From Bacillota bacterium (GTDB lineage: Bacteria; Bacillota; Clostridia; Oscillospirales; Oscillospiraceae): a stretch of 64,000 nucleotides of DNA. How positions within the stretch are numbered: the stretch's first letter is position 1; the number at the start of each line of letters is the position of its first letter. This document shows positions 17,011-25,766 of this stretch, piece after piece. A program made the translations under genes and the position numbers. The stretch spans positions 43,805 through 107,804 of the forward strand of contig JAEXCS010000028.1 of NCBI GenBank assembly GCA_023402075.1, written 5' to 3'. Under the pieces are notes generated by a model that was not told the DNA's origin, did not search any database, and saw only the letters and a program-made list of their open reading frames with translations.

Positions 17011-17901
17011 ATGACGATTCTCTCCAATCTGATTGGCGGCATTGGCCTGGGCAGTATTTACGCAATTATTGCCCTGGGCTACACCATGGTTTACGGCATT
17101 GCAAAAATGCTGAACTTCGCCCATGGCGACGTGATTATGGTGGGCGGCTATTTATGCTTTATCACTGCGTCCTCCCTTGGCTGGCACCCGGTGCCCGCCG
17201 TGCTGCTGGCAATTGCCGGGTGCACGCTGCTGGGCATTGCGGTGGAGCGGCTGGCGTATAAGCCGCTGCGCTCTGCCCCCTCTCTTGCGGTGCTGATTAC
17301 CGCCATCGGTGTGAGCTATTTTCTGCAAAACGCGGCGCTGCTGCTGTGGGGCTCCGACACGAAGATTTTCCCCAATTTCTTTACCTTTGGCGGGGAGCGG
17401 GGTGTGTCGCTGTTCGACGGGCAGTTGAACATTGCTTATGTGTCCATGATAACAGTGGCGGTTTGCCTTGTGATTATGCTGGCGCTGACTGCGTTTACCG
17501 GCCGCACCAAAATGGGAAAGGCCATGCGGGCCGTGTCCGAGGACAAGGGTGCGGCGCAGCTCATGGGCATCGATGTGAATTTCACCATTTCCATGACCTT
17601 CGCCATCGGTTCGGGACTTGCCGCCGTGGCGGGGGTATTGATGTGTTCCACTTATCCCACGCTGATTCCCACCACCGGCTCCATGCCGGGCATCAAGGCG
17701 TTCACCGCCGCCGTGTTCGGCGGCATCGGTTCCATTCCCGGGGCACTGCTTGGCGGACTGCTGCTGGGCATCATCGAAATTTTTGCCCGAGCCTATATTT
17801 CTACCGAGCTGTCCGATGCCATCGTGTTTGGCGTGCTGATTGTCGTGCTTCTGGTGCGGCCCACGGGGCTTTTGGGCAAGCAGCTTCGTGAGAAGGTTTG
17901 A
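17011..17901 (+). CDS. livH: Branched-chain amino-acid-type ABC permease, LivH
   Basis: A 296-residue membrane permease of the LivH family. The N-terminus GGIGLGSIYAIIALGYTMVYGI and the segment LNFAHGDVIMVGGY are characteristic. The coupling loop MRAVSEDKGAAQLMGIDV contacts the ATPases, and the final helices carry FGGIGSIPGALLGG. It forms the heterodimeric channel with LivM, whose start is 11 bases downstream. Confidence 0.92.
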   Translation: MTILSNLIGGIGLGSIYAIIALGYTMVYGIAKMLNFAHGDVIMVGGYLCFITASSLGWHPVPAVLLAIAGCTLLGIAVERLAYKPLRSAPSLAVLITAIGVSYFLQNAALLLWGSDTKIFPNFFTFGGERGVSLFDGQLNIAYVSMITVAVCLVIMLALTAFTGRTKMGKAMRAVSEDKGAAQLMGIDVNFTISMTFAIGSGLAAVAGVLMCSTYPTLIPTTGSMPGIKAFTAAVFGGIGSIPGALLGGLLLGIIEIFARAYISTELSDAIVFGVLIVVLLVRPTGLLGKQLREKV

Positions 17902-17911
17902 GGTGAGAGGG

Positions 17912-18970
17912 ATGACTACAAAACTGAAACGCATGGCACCCTCCACCCGCTCCGGCATGATTACGTATGCAATGGTTATATTGGTGTATGTCGTGATGCA
18001 GGGGATGCTTTCCGGTGGGGCGCTGACCTCTTCCATGAAGGGTATGCTGGTGCCCGTGTGCGCGTATATCGTCATGGCGGTGTCCTTGAATCTGACCGTG
18101 GGCGTGATGGGCGAGCTGAGCCTTGGCCACGCGGGATTTATGAGCGTGGGCGCGTTTACTGCCGTCATCGCTGCGGCGGCTCTGGAGGGCGCGATTCCCG
18201 CAGGCCCGGTGCGGCTGGCTGTTGCCATGGCCGTGGGCGGCGCAGCTGCGGGACTGGTGAGCCTGATTGTGGTGGTGCCGGTGCTGCGGCTTCGGGGCGA
18301 CTATCTGGCCATCGTGACGCTGGCCTTTGGCGAAATTATTAAAAATATCATGAACTGCGTTTATGTGGGTCTGGATGCGGAGGGGCTTCACTTCGGCATG
18401 AGCGCCGCCGCCGTAAATCTGGCGGCGGACGGGGAAATGCTGCTGCAAGGCCCGATGGGCGCGGTGGGCATCTCCAAGCTGTCTTCCCTCACCGCAGGCT
18501 TCCTGCTCATCATGGTGACCCTTGCCGTGGTGCTGAACTTTGTCCACAGCCGGGCAGGCCGAGCGGTGATGGCCCTGCGGGACAACCGCATTGCCGCTGA
18601 GTCCGTGGGGATTTCCCCAGCCCGGTACAAGATGATGGCCTTTGTTACCTCCGCCGTGCTGGCTGGGTTTGCGGGGGGGCTGTATGCCATGAACTTCTCC
18701 TCCATTCTTGCGAAAAAGTTTGACTTCAACACCTCGATTCTGGTGCTGGTGTTCGTGGTGCTGGGAGGCATGGGCAATATCCGGGGTTCCATCATCGCCG
18801 CTGCCGCGCTGACGATCCTGCCGGAGCTGCTGCGCCAGTTTGCAGACTATCGGATGCTGGCCTACGCGGTGGTGCTGATTCTGGTGATGCTGTTTACCAA
18901 TAATCCTGCCCTCAAAGCGTTTTTTGCCCGATTCAAACTTGGGCGCTCTGCCGGAAAGGAGGCCGCCTGA
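17912..18970 (+). CDS. livM: Branched-chain amino-acid-type ABC permease, LivM
   Basis: A 352-residue membrane permease of the LivM family. Conserved parts are LTVGVMGELSLGHAGFMSVGAF, the loop LRGDYLAIVTLAFGEI and the coupling segment ALRDNRIAAESVGISPARYK. The ATG at 17912 is chosen because GAGGTGAGAGG precedes it. LivG starts two bases after its stop, so the two are closely linked. Confidence 0.92.
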   Translation: MTTKLKRMAPSTRSGMITYAMVILVYVVMQGMLSGGALTSSMKGMLVPVCAYIVMAVSLNLTVGVMGELSLGHAGFMSVGAFTAVIAAAALEGAIPAGPVRLAVAMAVGGAAAGLVSLIVVVPVLRLRGDYLAIVTLAFGEIIKNIMNCVYVGLDAEGLHFGMSAAAVNLAADGEMLLQGPMGAVGISKLSSLTAGFLLIMVTLAVVLNFVHSRAGRAVMALRDNRIAAESVGISPARYKMMAFVTSAVLAGFAGGLYAMNFSSILAKKFDFNTSILVLVFVVLGGMGNIRGSIIAAAALTILPELLRQFADYRMLAYAVVLILVMLFTNNPALKAFFARFKLGRSAGKEAA

Positions 18971-18971
18971 T

Positions 18972-19805
18972 ATGTTTTCAAAGCTGATTCCCGTCCCCTC
19001 CGGGGCGATGGTCCCGGACCGGGACGCTGGCAAAAGCCCCATTCTCGAGTGCATCAATCTGGGCGTCACCTTCGGCGGCCTGAAGGCGGTTGAAAATTTC
19101 AACCTGACCATCGGGCGCACGGAGATTGCGGGTCTCATCGGCCCCAACGGCGCCGGTAAAACCACTGTATTTAACCTGCTGACCAAGGTTTATCAGCCCA
19201 CCAAGGGCACGATTCTGCTGGACGGCAAGGACACTCACGGGATGAACACCATACAGGTGAATCGGGCGGGCATTGCCCGTACCTTTCAGAATATCCGCCT
19301 GTTTTCCAACCTCACGGTGGAGGAAAACGTGAAGGTAGGCATGGACAACGCCATGAGCTACAACATGTGGAGCGGTATTTTCCGCCTTCCCGGCTTCTGG
19401 AAGGAAGAGAAGGTGGCCCACGACCGGGCCATGGAGCTTTTAAGCATTTTTGACATGCAGGATATGGCCCGCGCCAAGGCAGGATCCCTGCCCTATGGGG
19501 CCCAGCGGCGCCTGGAGATTGTTCGGGCGCTGGCCACCAATCCCGGCCTGCTGCTGCTGGACGAGCCTGCGGCGGGTATGAACCCCTCGGAGACGGCGGA
19601 GCTGATGGAGAATATCCGGAAAATCCGGGATACCTTCCAGATCGCCATTCTCCTCATCGAGCATGATATGAGCCTTGTAATGAACATTTGCGAGGGTATC
19701 TGCGTGCTGAACTTCGGGCATGTCATTGCCAAGGGAAGCCCTGAGGATATCCAGTCCAACCCCGCCGTGATTGAGGCATATCTCGGCAAACAGAAGGAGG
19801 CGTGA
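18972..19805 (+). CDS. livG: Branched-chain amino-acid-type ABC ATPase, LivG
   Basis: A 277-residue ATPase. Walker A is GPNGAGKTT, the signature is LPYGAQRR (the LivG-type variant of LSGGQ), Walker B is LLLLDEPAAGMNPSE and the switch His is in LLIEHDMSLVM. The ARTFQNIRLF Q-loop is typical of LivG. AAAGGAGG lies 10 bases before the ATG at 18972; the longer frame overlapping livM is not used. About 20 residues precede the canonical N-terminus. Confidence 0.93.
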   Translation: MFSKLIPVPSGAMVPDRDAGKSPILECINLGVTFGGLKAVENFNLTIGRTEIAGLIGPNGAGKTTVFNLLTKVYQPTKGTILLDGKDTHGMNTIQVNRAGIARTFQNIRLFSNLTVEENVKVGMDNAMSYNMWSGIFRLPGFWKEEKVAHDRAMELLSIFDMQDMARAKAGSLPYGAQRRLEIVRALATNPGLLLLDEPAAGMNPSETAELMENIRKIRDTFQIAILLIEHDMSLVMNICEGICVLNFGHVIAKGSPEDIQSNPAVIEAYLGKQKEA

Positions 19806-19809
19806 AGGC

Positions 19810-20520
19810 ATGAGCGTTATTTTATCCGCAGAGGACCTGAACGTCTTTTACGGCAGCATTCACGCCGTCAAGGGCGTTTCCTTCGACGTGAACGAGGGGG
19901 AGATTGTCACCCTCATCGGGGCCAATGGCGCGGGAAAATCCACCACGCTGAACACCATTGCCGGGCTGCTGCACAGCAAAACCGGCTCCGTGACCTTCAT
20001 GGGTGAAAATCTGGGCAAGATTCCACCCCACAAGATTGTCTCCCGTGGCATGGCCCTTGTCCCCGAGGGACGGCGGGTGTTTTTGCAGATGAGCGTGCAG
20101 GACAATCTGGAAATGGGGGCCTATACAAAAAAGGGGGCGGAAACCAGCGGGGACATGGAGAAAATCTATGAGCAGTTTCCCCGCCTGAAAGAACGGCGCC
20201 GTCAGGTGGCCGGGACCCTCTCGGGAGGTGAGCAGCAGATGCTGGCCATGGGTCGGGCGTTGATGAGCCATCCCAAGCTTCTGATGCTGGATGAACCGTC
20301 CATGGGTCTTGCGCCGCTGCTTGTGGAGCAGATTTTTGAAATTATCCAGCGGCTGAACAAGGGGGGGTCCACTATTTTGCTGGTGGAGCAGAACGCACAG
20401 ATGGCTCTTTCCATCGCCCACCGGGGCTATGTGCTGGAAACAGGAAAAATTGTAACCACCGGTCCAAGCCGTGAGCTTTTGGCGTCTCCCGCCATTAAAA
20501 AGGCATATTTGGGAGGCTGA
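19810..20520 (+). CDS. livF: Branched-chain amino-acid-type ABC ATPase, LivF
   Basis: A 236-residue ATPase paired with LivG. Walker A is GANGAGKST, the signature is LSGGEQQM, Walker B is LLMLDEPSMGLAP, and LVEQNAQMAL holds the switch region with Gln replacing His, the usual LivF variant. The family string MALVPEGRRVF is present. The ATG at 19810 follows GAAGGAGG. It ends the transport operon and a strong terminator follows. Confidence 0.93.
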   Translation: MSVILSAEDLNVFYGSIHAVKGVSFDVNEGEIVTLIGANGAGKSTTLNTIAGLLHSKTGSVTFMGENLGKIPPHKIVSRGMALVPEGRRVFLQMSVQDNLEMGAYTKKGAETSGDMEKIYEQFPRLKERRRQVAGTLSGGEQQMLAMGRALMSHPKLLMLDEPSMGLAPLLVEQIFEIIQRLNKGGSTILLVEQNAQMALSIAHRGYVLETGKIVTTGPSRELLASPAIKKAYLGG

Positions 20521-20579
20521 CTTGTGCGGAAATTGTTTCCGTGGCTTTGGGAGAGTCCGGAGACAGTCCGCAGTGATAA

Positions 20580-20618
20580 CCGCCCCTGATGAAGAAGTTC
20601 ATCAGGGGCGGCTTTTTT
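20580..20618 (+). terminator. Intrinsic terminator of the liv operon
   Basis: A perfect 14-bp stem (20580-20593 with 20598-20611), a 4-base loop, then GC and six T. Confidence 0.92.
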
Positions 20619-20693
20619 GATTTTTTCCGAGGAAGACTGCCTTCGTATAAAAATTACGACGTTTTGAATTTTTTGCATAAAAAATGGAAAATA

Positions 20694-20748
20694 TTACGTT
20701 AACCAGGCGACGTAAACTATTGCGAATAGAGTTGTTTTGAAGTAAAAT
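20694..20748 (+). promoter_or_regulatory. Promoter with adjacent inverted repeat for the HD-GYP/GGDEF protein
   Basis: TTGCGA (20720-20725), a 17-base spacer and TAAAAT (20743-20748) make a plausible sigma-A promoter. TTACGT (20694-20699) and ACGTAA (20710-20715) form an inverted repeat, 10 bases apart, immediately upstream of the -35. That is a good position for an activator site. The regulator is unknown. The rest of the 414-base gap holds the liv terminator and the short ORF at 20849. Confidence 0.5.
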
Positions 20749-20848
20749 AACATGCAAGAGTGAATATTGTTGCACGTCTCCGCCAAGGATTGAATGACCG
20801 CTCCGGACGGCGGGGACGTGAAAGACTGAGATAGAACGGAGATCACCC

Positions 20849-20935
20849 ATGACGACACAGCGGAGGAAACAGAGCCGACAGAACCGGAGGGGCGGCAGCG
20901 TCCGCACACTGTATCCGGAGTGGAGGGGCAAGTGA
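20849..20935 (+). CDS. 28-residue basic upstream ORF coupled to the signalling gene
   Basis: ATG 20849 lies eight bases after CGGAG and opens a 28-codon frame whose TGA shares its last base with the ATG of the next gene (TGATG at 20933-20937). The product is very basic, with seven Arg and three Lys, starting MTTQRRKQSRQNRRGG. No family is recognised. The stop-start junction suggests that translation of the large protein downstream depends on ribosomes finishing this ORF. It could equally be a chance frame; the ribosome site and exact junction favour function. Confidence 0.45.
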   Translation: MTTQRRKQSRQNRRGGSVRTLYPEWRGK

Positions 20936-23900
20936 TGACACAGACCTGCAACACCTTGCTGCTGGTGGATGATATGCAGATTAACCGCGCGATTCTCTCC
21001 GCTATGTTTGAGGGAGAGTACGAGATTTTAGAAGCGGAGGACGGCGCGCAGGCGCTGACGCTGATGCGCCGGAACCGGCAGAAAATTGCAGCCGTGCTGC
21101 TGGATTTGCTGATGCCGGTAAAGGACGGATACGCAGTGCTGCAAGAGGCTGCGGGGGACGAGGACCTTTCCCGCATCCCGATCATCGTCATCACCGCCGA
21201 TCACACGCCTGAAAGCGAAGTCCGGGTGTTTGATCTGTGGGCAACGGATATTATTATAAAACCCTTTGAAGCCCGCCCGGTCAAGCGGCGGATTCAAAAC
21301 GCCGTGGAGCTTTACCGCCACAAGCTTCATCTGGAAGAGCTGGTGGAGGAGCAGGCCGCGCGCATCCGGGAATCCAACACCGCGCTGATCGACGGGCTTT
21401 CCTCCGTCATTGAGCACCGTAGCTTGGAGTCCGGACAGCACATCCGCCGGATTCGGGGCTTTACGCGGATTTTGCTGCGGGAGCTGGCGCAGGAACATCC
21501 TGAATACGGAATGAATGAACATACCATTGATGTGATTGCCAGCGCCTCTACGCTGCACGACATCGGGAAAATTGCCATTCCCGACGCAGTTTTAAACAAG
21601 CCCGACCGCCTGACGCCGGAGGAGTTTGAAGTGATGAAGACCCATACCGTCAAGGGCTGCGAAATTTTGGCGGGATTGGACCGGATGAGTGACCCGGAGT
21701 ATTTGAGTTATGCCTACAACATTTGCCGATACCACCACGAGCGATGGGACGGCAGGGGTTATCCCGAGGGACTGAGGGAGAATAACATTCCCATCTGCGC
21801 GCAGGTGGTGGCGGTGGCAGACTGCTTTGACGCGCTGACCACGGACCGGGTATATAAGCGGGCCATTCCTGAGGAGGAGGCCAGCGATATGATCCTGCGG
21901 GGAGAGTGCGGCGCATTTTCCGAAGAGCTATTGGAATGCTTTAAAAGCGCCCAGCAGCAGTTTTTCGTGCTGGCCCGAAAATATGCCGACGGGCTGCGCC
22001 CGGTGGATGCGAGCGCGGAGGAGATGCCACGGCCCGCCCGTGCCTTTTCGGGGACGCGGACAGCCCGGAGTCAGGATAAGCTTTCCGCCATCTTCCGCCA
22101 CCTGAACGCCACAGTATTGGAGCTGGACTGGAACGCGGGGAGCTATCGTCTGCTTTATCAGGCAGACCACAATTTTTCCGTGTTTCTCCAAAAGAGGACC
22201 GTGGATGATGCAGGCGCAGTGTTTGTGCGGACCTGTGTCCATCCGGAGGACCGGGAGAAGGCCATGATGCAGGTGGATGGGGTATACCATCGCTTTTTCA
22301 CAGAAGGTTCCCGGGAGGATTCCAGCCGATACCGCGTTTTTGACCGGGATACTGGGGAATACGTCTGGTATCACAGCACGGTTTTGCGCCTTGGCTCAGA
22401 GGATCCCCGGCGCTGTCAGGGTTTGGCGGTGTGGCGCAGGGAAACGGATCGGGCAGGAGCAAAGGGAACACAGATGCTTTCACCCGAAAGGGAAGAGAAG
22501 CCGGCCGTGCTTTATAACAGGCTTCCCACTGCGCTGGTGCGGCGCAAAAACGACCGGGAGCTTACTGTTACTCACATGAATCGGGGCTTTTTACATTTGA
22601 CGGGCTATACCGAGGAGGAGCTTGCTTCCAGATTTCAAAACCGCATGGTCTGTCTACTGGACCCGGTGGACCGGGACCGGATGCTGGCCCATAGCCGCAG
22701 GCAGCTGGCGGTGGGACGGGAGCTGCATTTGGAATATCGCCTGCACAGCGCCGATGGACGCACGATATGGGTGCTGGAGGACAGCATTTTGCGCCGGGAG
22801 GCCGACGGACGGGAGTATTTCCAGTGTGTGCTGACAGATGTCACCTCGCAGAAGCGGGTGCAGGAGGATTTGCGCCAGTGTTTGGAGCGGTATCAGGTGG
22901 CCGTCCAGCGGGAGGGGAGCATCGTCTTTGAGTGGAATGTTTTGACAGACCGCTTTTTGACCTCTGGAAACTGGGAGCTAAAACTGGGTTATCAGCCCCG
23001 CAGCTATCTTCAAAAGGCTTTGGAAAACAGCACCCGCATTTATCCTTTGGATATGAAAAACATTCTGCAATCGATTCGCTCCATCCGGGACGGCGCTTTG
23101 CGGGAGGAGACAGAATCTCGTCTGATTAATGCCGACGGGCAGTATCGCTGGCAAAGAGCCAAGGCGGCGGTGCAGCTTGGCGGGGACGGAAGACCGTGCC
23201 GGGTGATCGGCGTCATTTCAGACGTGGAGGAAGAAAAGCAGGCGGCACAGGAGCTGGCGGATCAAGCGAAGCGGGACGGGCTGACCGGACTGTTTCACAA
23301 GGAGGTGGCCCGGGAACGGATTGATGTCCGGCTTGCCGCCATGGAAGAATCGGAAGCCGCTGCCATGCTGGTGCTGGATGTAGACGGCTTCCGCCGCGTA
23401 AACGACCGGTACGGCCACGTTTTTGGCGATGCGGTGCTCTCGGAGCTGGCTGGCGTGGTGAAACGGACCTATCGGGACGGCGAAATTTCCGCCCGTATCG
23501 GCGGGGACGCATTTTTGGTTTTCTTACCGTCGGTTTTTTCCCAAAACACCGTTTTGGAGGGGGCGCACCGCCTGTTGGAGACGTGCGGAAACGCAGCCGA
23601 GCATTCGGGACGGGCCATTTCGTGCAGCGTGGGCATTGCAATGGCCGCGGCCCACGGATCGGACTGCGAGACGCTGCTTCAGCGCTGCGGTCATGCGCTC
23701 TGCCGGGCCAAAGAGGCCGGCGGGGGGATTGCCTTGCTATGCGACGGGGATTTCGCCGAAGAGAACGGGAAGGACGCGGAGCTGTCCTATGCGGAAATTG
23801 ACCCGGAGACGGATGTGCAGATGGGTCTGTCCCGCATACTGGGTGAAATTTTGCGGGATTGCCGCCGATCCGGGGATACAGAGGGCGCCGTGGCCGGTGC

Positions 23901-24360
23901 GCTGGAGAAGCTGGGACGGCTGTTCCATGTGAGTCGGGTGTATCTATACGAAAGCTCCGCAGACGGTATGTATTGCTTCAACACCTTTGAATGGTGCGGA
24001 GAGGAAATTGCTCCCCTGCGGGTGACTGGGCAAAGTACCCGCTGCCGGAGTATGGACGGATCCTGCCGCCAGAACTTTGATGCCCGGGGGATTTTTCTCT
24101 GCAGGGAAGATGAGACGCTGCCTGCCCAACACCGAAAGCTGATGGAAGAGCGAGATGCCCGCTCCATGCTTCGCTGCGCAGTGAGAGAAAATGGGCGTCT
24201 TTTAGGCTTTTTGGGGTTTGACGACTGCCAATTCCACCGCTCGTGGACCCGGTCGCAGGCCGAGGATCTTTGCCTTGCCGCAAAGATTATTTTCACGCTT
24301 TTGACGGAAAACCGGAAGTGCGGTGAAATTCCGGAGATCACAGAAGAAAACCTGATTTGA
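20935..24360 (+). CDS. Receiver / HD-GYP / PAS / degenerate GGDEF / GAF signalling protein
   Basis: A 1141-residue cytoplasmic protein with no transmembrane segment. In order: a response-regulator receiver (about 1-120, phospho-acceptor Asp 57 in LLDLLMP, Lys in IIIKPFE); an HD-GYP phosphodiesterase domain (about 145-335) with HDIGK near 207 and HHERWDGRGYPEG near 267; PAS-like regions (about 375-760); a GGDEF domain (about 775-930); and a C-terminal GAF-like region (about 965-1130). The HD-GYP residues look complete, so cyclic-di-GMP hydrolysis is plausible. The GGDEF signature reads GGDAF near 856, so the second acidic residue is lost and cyclase activity is doubtful. The ATG at 20935 follows GGAGGGG; a GTG at 20920 is in frame. 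No partner kinase is adjacent. Confidence 0.88.
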   Translation: MTQTCNTLLLVDDMQINRAILSAMFEGEYEILEAEDGAQALTLMRRNRQKIAAVLLDLLMPVKDGYAVLQEAAGDEDLSRIPIIVITADHTPESEVRVFDLWATDIIIKPFEARPVKRRIQNAVELYRHKLHLEELVEEQAARIRESNTALIDGLSSVIEHRSLESGQHIRRIRGFTRILLRELAQEHPEYGMNEHTIDVIASASTLHDIGKIAIPDAVLNKPDRLTPEEFEVMKTHTVKGCEILAGLDRMSDPEYLSYAYNICRYHHERWDGRGYPEGLRENNIPICAQVVAVADCFDALTTDRVYKRAIPEEEASDMILRGECGAFSEELLECFKSAQQQFFVLARKYADGLRPVDASAEEMPRPARAFSGTRTARSQDKLSAIFRHLNATVLELDWNAGSYRLLYQADHNFSVFLQKRTVDDAGAVFVRTCVHPEDREKAMMQVDGVYHRFFTEGSREDSSRYRVFDRDTGEYVWYHSTVLRLGSEDPRRCQGLAVWRRETDRAGAKGTQMLSPEREEKPAVLYNRLPTALVRRKNDRELTVTHMNRGFLHLTGYTEEELASRFQNRMVCLLDPVDRDRMLAHSRRQLAVGRELHLEYRLHSADGRTIWVLEDSILRREADGREYFQCVLTDVTSQKRVQEDLRQCLERYQVAVQREGSIVFEWNVLTDRFLTSGNWELKLGYQPRSYLQKALENSTRIYPLDMKNILQSIRSIRDGALREETESRLINADGQYRWQRAKAAVQLGGDGRPCRVIGVISDVEEEKQAAQELADQAKRDGLTGLFHKEVARERIDVRLAAMEESEAAAMLVLDVDGFRRVNDRYGHVFGDAVLSELAGVVKRTYRDGEISARIGGDAFLVFLPSVFSQNTVLEGAHRLLETCGNAAEHSGRAISCSVGIAMAAAHGSDCETLLQRCGHALCRAKEAGGGIALLCDGDFAEENGKDAELSYAEIDPETDVQMGLSRILGEILRDCRRSGDTEGAVAGALEKLGRLFHVSRVYLYESSADGMYCFNTFEWCGEEIAPLRVTGQSTRCRSMDGSCRQNFDARGIFLCREDETLPAQHRKLMEERDARSMLRCAVRENGRLLGFLGFDDCQFHRSWTRSQAEDLCLAAKIIFTLLTENRKCGEIPEITEENLI

Positions 24361-24364
24361 CAAA

Positions 24365-24398
24365 GCGGGGGAAGCCTTTTGGCTTCCCCCGCTTTTTT
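24365..24398 (+). terminator. Intrinsic terminator after the signalling gene
   Basis: A perfect 12-bp stem (24365-24376 with 24381-24392), a TTTT loop and six T. It starts five bases after the stop codon. Confidence 0.95.
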
Positions 24399-24426
24399 AA
24401 GCTTCCGGAGCAAAACTCTCCGGTAT

Positions 24427-24972
24427 TTACTTTTTCAAAACTTCATTTCGGATATAAGTAAAGGCGGCCTCCTCGCCCTCATCCTTCAGCTTCGCAAGCA
24501 TGGTTTCCAGAAGGTCGGCGGTTTTGGAATTCAAAATGGTATGGGTTTTGGATCGTTGAAAAAACCGCCACGGGTCTGCATTTTCAAAAGCCGCACCCCG
24601 GTAAATCCGGCTGGCGGCATATCGGTCGCAAAACATCTCCACCACGTATTTCACAGGCATCTCCACCCCCACCACGCCGAAGTCTCCATCTTCCTTCTGG
24701 CCATAGTCCGTCCAGTATTCCAGATGGTGGCGGTTGCGGGACTTATGGTGAATCCACGCGCTGGAGTAGCCTTTTTCCCGCCGCTCCGCGTCGTTGGGAC
24801 TGCGATCCCCCTGATAATATTTCACGCCCACCCAAAATTCCTGTGGAGAGTATTTGGACAGATCGTGGGTCAGGCCCTGCCAGTACAGCCCCAACCGGAA
24901 GCAGTATTTACAAACCAGCGCGCGATGATGGTTGACGGTATGGAGATGGGCAAAAAAGCGCAAAACAGTCAC
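24427..24972 (-). CDS. DUF5662 family protein
   Basis: A 181-residue protein that matches the DUF5662 pattern: HLHTVNHHRALVCKYCFRLG near the start, then WQGLTHDLSKYSPQEFWVGVKYYQG, IHHKSRNRHHLEYW and EMFCDRYAASRIY. The many His and Asp residues suggest a metal-dependent HD-like fold. The function is unknown. The GTG at 24972 gives the usual family N-terminus but has a weak ribosome site. An ATG at 25047 would add 25 residues encoded by AT-rich DNA that looks intergenic. It converges with the signalling gene. Confidence 0.7.
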   Translation of the reverse strand: MTVLRFFAHLHTVNHHRALVCKYCFRLGLYWQGLTHDLSKYSPQEFWVGVKYYQGDRSPNDAERREKGYSSAWIHHKSRNRHHLEYWTDYGQKEDGDFGVVGVEMPVKYVVEMFCDRYAASRIYRGAAFENADPWRFFQRSKTHTILNSKTADLLETMLAKLKDEGEEAAFTYIRNEVLKK

Positions 24973-25094
24973 CTCGGAACTATTAAAACAAATCGTTGCA
25001 ACCAGTCTAACACGGTTTCGCAAAAAAAACGAGAGAAATTTTCGCATAAACCCGCCGCCTTGGCAAACACTTCCCAAAGAGGGGGAATGTGCAG

Positions 25095-25529
25095 ATGGTG
25101 GACGCGGCGTTTTTTGGCGGAGGTGCGGCGGCTCCTGTGCCTCTTCCGGCGGGGGTGGAGCGGCCGGAAACGGTTCGGGCACTGACGGAAAAGAGATGGG
25201 AGGTGCTGGCTCTCTCCGTGGCTGGCTGTCGGCATCTTTTGGATACGCAGGAGGCAGTGTGTGCCTGCGGCACCGTTTTACTGCCAAGCGAGTGGACCGG
25301 CCTTGTCTCCCGGCAGATTCGGGCGGAGCGGGTGGTGAGCTGCGGCTTGTCCGCCCGGGACAGTCTCACCTTTTCCAGCATGGGGGACCGGGACGGGGTG
25401 GTGTGTGTTCAGCGGGCGCTGCTGCGGCCCGACGGCGGACAGGTGGAGCCGCAGGAACTGCCGCTGAACTGCCCCGGCGGGCAGACGGAGGATTTATTGA
25501 CGGTGATCGGGCTGGGGCTTCTTTTGTAA
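25095..25529 (+). CDS. Hypothetical protein
   Basis: A 144-residue product with no family I recognise. The first 25 residues are Ala/Gly/Pro-rich. The middle has several cysteines (GCRHLLD, AVCACGTVLLP, VVSCGL), and the protein contains SARDSLTFSSMGDRDGVVCVQRALLRPDGG and a hydrophobic C-terminus. The ATG at 25095 lies nine bases after AGAGGGGG. Codon composition is like that of the neighbouring core genes. It is transcribed away from DUF5662 and ends before a two-way terminator. Confidence 0.55.
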   Translation: MVDAAFFGGGAAAPVPLPAGVERPETVRALTEKRWEVLALSVAGCRHLLDTQEAVCACGTVLLPSEWTGLVSRQIRAERVVSCGLSARDSLTFSSMGDRDGVVCVQRALLRPDGGQVEPQELPLNCPGGQTEDLLTVIGLGLLL

Positions 25530-25650
25530 AAGCAGAGCTTATCGCTAGAAATATGCAAAAAACCGTGACGGGCTTTTAAGTCTGCTTGGACGGGGATACC
25601 CCCGAAAATCCCGACCGGCTAGCGTCCGTAAACCTGCCGAAAGCGGAAAT

Positions 25651-25700
25651 ATGAAAACAATCCCCGGCGCGGCTTATTGCCGCGTCGGGGACGTTTTCAT
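25651..25700. terminator. Bidirectional terminator between the + hypothetical gene and obg
   Basis: CCCCGGCGCGGC (25662-25673) pairs with 25679-25690 with one G-T wobble. Outer arms ATGAAAAC (25651-25658) and GTTTTCAT (25693-25700) provide A- and T-runs on both sides, suiting the convergent genes. Confidence 0.8.
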
Positions 25701-25766
25701 CAATAAATCGCTCAAAGGGGCGGGGTTTGGCGCGGCTTTTGCCGCCAAAGGTGCAGAAGGAGCGGC

